Source of the DNA: G963668605 sp963793625 | GTDB taxonomy: Bacteria > Acidobacteriota > Terriglobia > Bryobacterales > Bryobacteraceae | Reading direction: 5' to 3' | Assembly (NCBI GenBank): GCA_963793625.1 | Contig: CAWCAT010000004.1 | Coordinates: forward strand, 62,001-126,000 | Length of the DNA stretch: 64,000 nt | Shown: in pieces, positions 60,189 through 64,000 of the stretch | How the letters are laid out: each line of letters starts with the position of its first letter | How positions within the stretch are numbered: the stretch's first letter is position 1 | Translations under genes and position numbers: made by a program | Notes under the pieces: generated by a model | Database searches by the model: none | Told to the model about the DNA's origin: nothing | Seen by the model: only the letters and a program-made list of their open reading frames with translations

Positions 60189-60979
60189 ACCTGTGACTTG
60201 GCGATTGCCGGTGTGGCCTTCTCGCTTTCTGGCAGAGGCTCCAGCGGGCGCAGGTAATGCTGAGTCAGCCCTTCGCGCAAGGTCTCAAAAGCGCTCTCCG
60301 TGTCATCGGCAAACGAAAACAGGGATAGATCTTCCGGGCTGATCATGCCATATTTGACGAGCGCGTCGAAATTCAGAACTTCCTTCCAGAACGAGGTCCC
60401 GTAGAGCAGGATCACCATTTTCTTCTGCAGCTTCTGCGTCTGCATCAGAGTCAGCAATTCCATGAGTTCGTCGAGAGTTCCAAAGCCGCCCGGGAACACG
60501 ACCAGGGCCTTGGCCAGATACGCGAACCAGAACTTGCGCATGAAAAAGTAGTGGAACTCGAACGAGAGGTCCGGCGTGATATAGGGGTTGGGCCACTGCT
60601 CGAAGGGCAATCCGATATTAAGACCAATCGTCTTGCCGCCAGCTTCATTCGCGCCGCGGTTGGCCGCTTCCATGATGCCTGGGCCGCCACCCGTGCAGAC
60701 CACGAAACGCCGGTGCGAGTTGGCCAGGCTGTCCGACCACTCAGTCAGTTTGTGCGCGAGTTCACGCGCCTCCTGATAGTAGCGCGCCATGGGACCGTCC
60801 TCCGTCACGCGCGCCGAGCCGAAGAATACGATCGTGTCGTGAATTTTCTCACGCTTGAAGTCATGCAGGGGCTTCAGAAACTCAGAGAGTATGCGCAGCG
60901 CGCGAGCATCGGAGCTATCTACGAATTTTTCGTCTTTATAAGCGACGACTGGACGATCCGGACGGGGAATATTACGCAT
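60185..60979 (-). CDS. LOG-family (TIGR00730) nucleotide hydrolase
   Basis: A 264-residue Rossmann-like protein. The signature is VVFPGGFGTLDELMELLTLM, with the earlier FFGSARVTEDGPMARYYQEA and TGGGPGIMEAANRGANEAG. Family members (LOG/YgdH) cleave nucleoside monophosphates such as cytokinin ribotides, or other nucleotides, in bacteria. The name is not a substrate call. Its start overlaps the lpxD stop by eight bases, so it is translated downstream of lpxD. Confidence 0.9.
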   Translation of the reverse strand: MRNIPRPDRPVVAYKDEKFVDSSDARALRILSEFLKPLHDFKREKIHDTIVFFGSARVTEDGPMARYYQEARELAHKLTEWSDSLANSHRRFVVCTGGGPGIMEAANRGANEAGGKTIGLNIGLPFEQWPNPYITPDLSFEFHYFFMRKFWFAYLAKALVVFPGGFGTLDELMELLTLMQTQKLQKKMVILLYGTSFWKEVLNFDALVKYGMISPEDLSLFSFADDTESAFETLREGLTQHYLRPLEPLPESEKATPAIAKSQV

Positions 60980-62018
60980 TATCGACAGGGTTCCTTTCCA
61001 GTGCAGCTTCCAGTTTTTCGAGCTTTCGCTCCAGATGTCTCACGGTCTTTTGAATGTCTCCCAATCGCTGAAATGCAGTAATCGCACGTAGCCAGTCCTT
61101 GCGCTCAAACGCGGGAGAGCCAGAAACGACGGAGCCAGCCTTCAGATCGCCGCCGATTCCGCTCTGCGCGTAAACAACCACGTTGTCGTGGATGGTAAGG
61201 TGACCGGATACGCCCACCTGTCCCGCGAGCAGAACGTTCTTTTCGAGAATCGTGCTGCCAGCCAACCCGGTCTGCGAGCAGATGATATTATCTTCGCCGA
61301 CTACACAGGCATGACCGACCTGCACCAGGCTGTCAATCTTTGCTCCACGTTTTACCCGGGATTCGCCCACGGTTGCGCGATCGATGGAACTGAGCGTTTG
61401 GATTTCAACATCGTCCTCGATTACGGTTCGACCGGACTGCGGAATTTTGTAATGCGTCCCGTCAGCGCGTTTGGCAAACCCAAAACCGTCTCCGCCGATC
61501 ACGACGTTATTCTGCAGCACGACGCGATTGCCGATTTTGCAAAATTCGCGAACCGCAACGCCCGAGTGCGCAAGAAAATCGTCGCCGATCTCAGCGCCTT
61601 CGTAGATGACTACACTCGGGTGAATGATCGCGTTGCGCCCGATACGCACGCGCTCGCCGACAGACACGAATGGTCCAATTGACGCACCCTCACCGACCTC
61701 TGCCGAGGAAGCGATAACCGCCATCGGATGTATGCCGGGCGCAGGGCGTGGAGCTTGATAGAACAGCTCCAGAGCGCGCGCAAAATCGAGATACGGGTTG
61801 GCGGAAACCAGCGAGGCGATTGGCAGATCCGTGATGGGCTCTGTGGCGAGAATCGCCGCAGCCCGAGTATTCTTCACTTTGTGCGCGTACTTGGGGTTAG
61901 CCAGGAAGGTAAGTTGATCCGGGCCGGCCTGTTCCATCCCACACACACCGCTGATCTCAAGCTCACCATCGCCGTACAGTGTGCAGCCAAGTTGCTCCGC
62001 AATCGATCGAAGTTTCAT
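60972..62018 (-). CDS. lpxD: UDP-3-O-acylglucosamine N-acyltransferase
   Basis: LpxD adds the second acyl chain during lipid A synthesis. The 348-residue protein has the N-terminal uridine-binding domain (LRSIAEQLGCTLYGDGELEI) and a left-handed beta helix of hexapeptide repeats (IGPFVSVGERVRIGRNAIIH, GAEIGDDFLAHSGVAVREF), with the catalytic His region near VVIGGDGFGFA and GHACVVGEDNIICSQTGLAG. The C-terminal helical extension (LEKLEAALER) is typical. Its presence indicates a lipopolysaccharide-type outer membrane. No other lpx gene is adjacent here. Confidence 0.96.
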   Translation of the reverse strand: MKLRSIAEQLGCTLYGDGELEISGVCGMEQAGPDQLTFLANPKYAHKVKNTRAAAILATEPITDLPIASLVSANPYLDFARALELFYQAPRPAPGIHPMAVIASSAEVGEGASIGPFVSVGERVRIGRNAIIHPSVVIYEGAEIGDDFLAHSGVAVREFCKIGNRVVLQNNVVIGGDGFGFAKRADGTHYKIPQSGRTVIEDDVEIQTLSSIDRATVGESRVKRGAKIDSLVQVGHACVVGEDNIICSQTGLAGSTILEKNVLLAGQVGVSGHLTIHDNVVVYAQSGIGGDLKAGSVVSGSPAFERKDWLRAITAFQRLGDIQKTVRHLERKLEKLEAALERNPVDNA

Positions 62019-62060
62019 CGTACTTCAAGGATAAGACTATTGCGTAAGCGCGTCATCGGC

Positions 62061-62330
62061 TCACTGGTGAAATTTGTCCCGGCAGGTGGTGGAACAGAAG
62101 TGTACGGTTTGTCCGCTGATAGTTTTCTTGATTGAGGCTGCTTCCGAGACGTACGTCCCGCAGACAGGATCTTTTTTGAGTTCGCCACCGGCGGGCACCT
62201 GCTGGGAAGGGTCGGATCCGGATTGGGGGTTGAGGAGATCGCCGAAGCCTTTGAGGATAATTCCGATGAACATCCTGACCAGGGTGATCAGGAAGATCGC
62301 GACAAGAGAATAAACGAGGAAGCGAAGCAT
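62061..62330 (-). CDS. Membrane-anchored YHS-like metal-site protein
   Basis: A small protein of 89 residues. One N-terminal membrane span (LRFLVYSLVAIFLITLVRMF) is followed by a linker and the YHS-type domain KDPVCGTYVSEAASIKKTIS then TVHFCSTTCRDKF, with three cysteines positioned to bind metal. YHS domains accompany copper or heavy-metal transporters and oxygenases. The gene stands alone between lpxD and the TPR gene. Confidence 0.8.
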   Translation of the reverse strand: MLRFLVYSLVAIFLITLVRMFIGIILKGFGDLLNPQSGSDPSQQVPAGGELKKDPVCGTYVSEAASIKKTISGQTVHFCSTTCRDKFHQ

Positions 62331-62373
62331 TTGGGAAGGGGCGCCACTCGGTGACGCCCCACTTCCATTTTAG

Positions 62374-63538
62374 CTACTTTTTCTTGGTCGTGCCCTTTTT
62401 TGCGGGTGCCGGGGCATTCGGGTTCTTATACTGGGTCTGGACAGTCGAGTCCATGGACGCCAGCATGCCCTTCGCAGCGTCGGCGAAGGGGCCGTTCGGA
62501 TCGAGTTGCAGGTACTTGTCGAATGCTTCCTTGGTCCCGGCGGGCGGAACGATCTTACCGTCCGGGGTCGTCGTGGCCTTCGAAATCAGGTAAATGCCGT
62601 ACTGATATTGCGCGTTCGCATAATTCGGATCGGCATCAATGGCCTTTTTGAAAGCCGCTCCAGCCGGTTCGAGTTGCCCGATGTTTACCAGCACCGCACC
62701 GAGGTTGTAATAGTACTGCCCGGCACCTGTCGGGTTGATCTGCGCGGCCTTTTCGAGTTCGGCCTGCGCTTCAGCAAACTTCTTCTGCTTGGCTAGTGCC
62801 AGCGCGAAGTTGTTGTGGTAAGCGGCGTCGTCCGGCTTGAGTTCGATAGCCTTGGCATAAGCATCCATCGCTTTCGCATAGATCGCTTCCTGATCGGCAC
62901 CGGTCTTGGTGGCACTGACGGCCCATGTAGGCTTCGGCCAGGTTACCCCAGATCACGTGCTGCTTCGGATCGATTTCAGCGGCTTTCGTGAAGCCGTCGA
63001 TGGAGGCGTCCCACTGCTTGGCCTTCAGGTTTTCCATGCCCTGATTGAAAGCGTCGTTGAGCGCCTTGCCCTTCTTGGCCATCTCGGCGCGCTCTTTTAA
63101 CTGCTTTTCCATCTCGGCGCGCTGCTCCGGTGTCATCTCACGGGATTGTTCCTTCGTGAGTTTTCCGGTTTCGGCGGCTTTCTGCATCGACTGTTGCTTT
63201 GCTTTCAGACGCTGCAGATCGAAGTTGACCGGCATGGCATCGCCGAGACGTGTGCGTACACCCTTGACCGTGTCGCGATCCTTGCCTTCTACTTCGACCG
63301 TAAGATTATAGGTTCCAAGCGGCAGGCCGGTGTGGAAGTAATGGCCTTTCTTGTCGGTTTTGACCTTGTAGCTGCCTTTAATGTCAGTACGCTCAATTTT
63401 GACAAGCGCACCCTTCAAGGGTTGTCCGTCTTCACCTTTGACGTCGCCTTCCAGCGAGGACGTCTGGGCCATGGATAGGCCCGCAAACAGGAACGAGGAC
63501 ATGGCCAGCAAGGCCAGTTTACCCATGATTGCCTTCAT
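62374..63538 (-). CDS. Secreted carboxypeptidase-regulatory-like/TPR protein, one-base frameshift
   Basis: ATG 63536-63538 has a GGAGGT site and gives MKAIMGKLALLAMSSFLFAG, a signal peptide. A CarboxypepD_reg beta fold follows (SLEGDVKGEDGQPLKGALVK, GTYNLTVEVEGKDRDTVKG), then a charged helix and TPR repeats. The frame breaks near 62917 at AEAYMG; with one surplus base removed it reads SATKTGADQEAIYAKAMDAY and continues through three more TPRs to a Pro/Lys-rich end (APAPAKKGTTKKK). The rebuilt protein is about 387 residues. It probably acts in the periplasm or at the outer membrane. Confidence 0.85.
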
Positions 63539-63560
63539 AGAAACACACCTCCAACTCTCA

Positions 63561-63574
63561 TTGATTAGTATCAA
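63561..63574. promoter_or_regulatory. Short palindrome upstream of the TPR gene
   Basis: The palindrome ttgattagtatcaa has five-base arms around a four-base centre and lies about 25 bases before the ATG at 63538, where an operator could sit. It is a small, weak signal and could be chance. Confidence 0.25.
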
Positions 63575-63656
63575 TTTTTAGGATACTACGAATTATTGAG
63601 GATGCGATAGGGGTTTTGGTGGTGCTAAGTAGTTGCGCGGAGGCAAGTCCAGGCTC

Positions 63657-64000
63657 TCACTCGGGCGGCGCTTCGAGCATCCGTTCGGTAACCTCCCATT
63701 GTTTGCGCAGCAACAGACGTGGTGGATGTGTCGCTTCGGGATTCAGCTTGGCGAACAGCCGGATGGCTTTAGCATTGCTGCAGGGACTCATCTAATTTGT
63801 CCTGTTCTGCGAGCAAACCAGCTTTTCGCGTCAGGGCCGGAAGGTTCTGGTCAGGAGGCGTCCGCGATTCTGTGTAAACGCCATCGCGGTATGATTTGCG
63901 ATTTGGGTTCGCGGTTGTTGGGAATCGCTCGCTTGAGCTCATCCCGCCGGAGCCGTCCGTCGCGATATCTATCCTGTCAGAACGGCGCGGAGGACGCAAG
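63657..64000 (-). pseudogene. Frameshifted end of an unidentified gene entering at the right edge
   Basis: Reading leftward, the frames show RRDELKRAIPNNREPKSQII, then NLPALTRKAGLLAEQDKLDE. After one surplus base near 63774 comes AKAIRLFAKLNPEATHPPRL followed by LRKQWEVTERMLEAPPE, stopping at 63657. At least two frame changes are needed, so it is either damaged or carries sequence errors. The short helical repeats with KLDESLQQAKAI recall a TPR protein, but the family is not recognised. The rest of the 63575-63656 stretch shows only a promoter-like AT-rich region. Confidence 0.4.

Overview
The window looks like chromosomal DNA from an acidobacterium of the Bryobacterales/Solibacter type. This is an inference from three things: the lpxD gene and outer-membrane secretin imply a Gram-negative envelope, the composition is moderately GC-rich, and the subtilase at 23.3-26.5 kb ends in the 'VVNAASFQAG...PGSYISIFGSGL' domain (TIGR03437-like) that is greatly expanded in Solibacter relatives. 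I found no rRNA, tRNA, CRISPR array, prophage or intact insertion sequence. Most of the window is core metabolism and cell-envelope genes with short gaps.

Layout. 0-11.5 kb: the edge of a DUF4097 lipoprotein gene, pyruvate carboxylase, a three-part methyltransferase, a PhzF/HAD pair, then GNAT, Bcp-type peroxiredoxin, thiE and two coupled amino-acid permeases. 11.5-16.5 kb (minus strand): a heavily damaged secreted-protein gene, then acpP-fabF-etfB-etfA packed as one unit. 16.6-22.6 kb: a YqiA-like esterase and an enolase-superfamily gene run into carA-carB. 22.8-30.2 kb: secreted proteins, the subtilase, a KirBac-like channel and a radical SAM enzyme with two CX3CX2C motifs that resembles the tetraether lipid synthase (Tes/MJ0619) family. 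30.2-38.4 kb: ruvX-mltG, an AI-2E family protein, an arginase-like protein with a changed metal site, an ABC-F protein and a TPR operon. 38.5-45 kb: a strong terminator, then recO-glyQ-glyS-ppdK on the minus strand. 45-51 kb: small membrane and secreted proteins, an MFS carrier, a 3-hydroxyacyl-CoA dehydrogenase, pepA and smpB. 51-59 kb: a secretin fused to TPR and cohesin-like domains with two pseudopilins, then envelope genes and an ABC exporter. 58.8-64 kb: a membrane 4Fe-4S protein and a small ferredoxin, a LOG-family protein, lpxD, a YHS-type metal-site protein and a carboxypeptidase-regulatory/TPR protein.

The most important technical observation is that many genes, including essential ones (carA, carB, glyS twice, etfB), are broken by single-base indels. 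Nearly all are one-base insertions, and removing the extra base restores a normal family sequence. This looks like uncorrected sequencing error rather than gene decay. I therefore annotate most of these as single CDSs with a noted frameshift. Only the 11.5-13.2 kb gene, and perhaps the right edge, carry enough lesions to suggest a real pseudogene.

The best biological leads are the Tes-like radical SAM enzyme (a candidate for membrane-spanning lipids), the secretin-cohesin/pseudopilin cluster, and the arginase-family protein lacking the usual first Mn-binding His.
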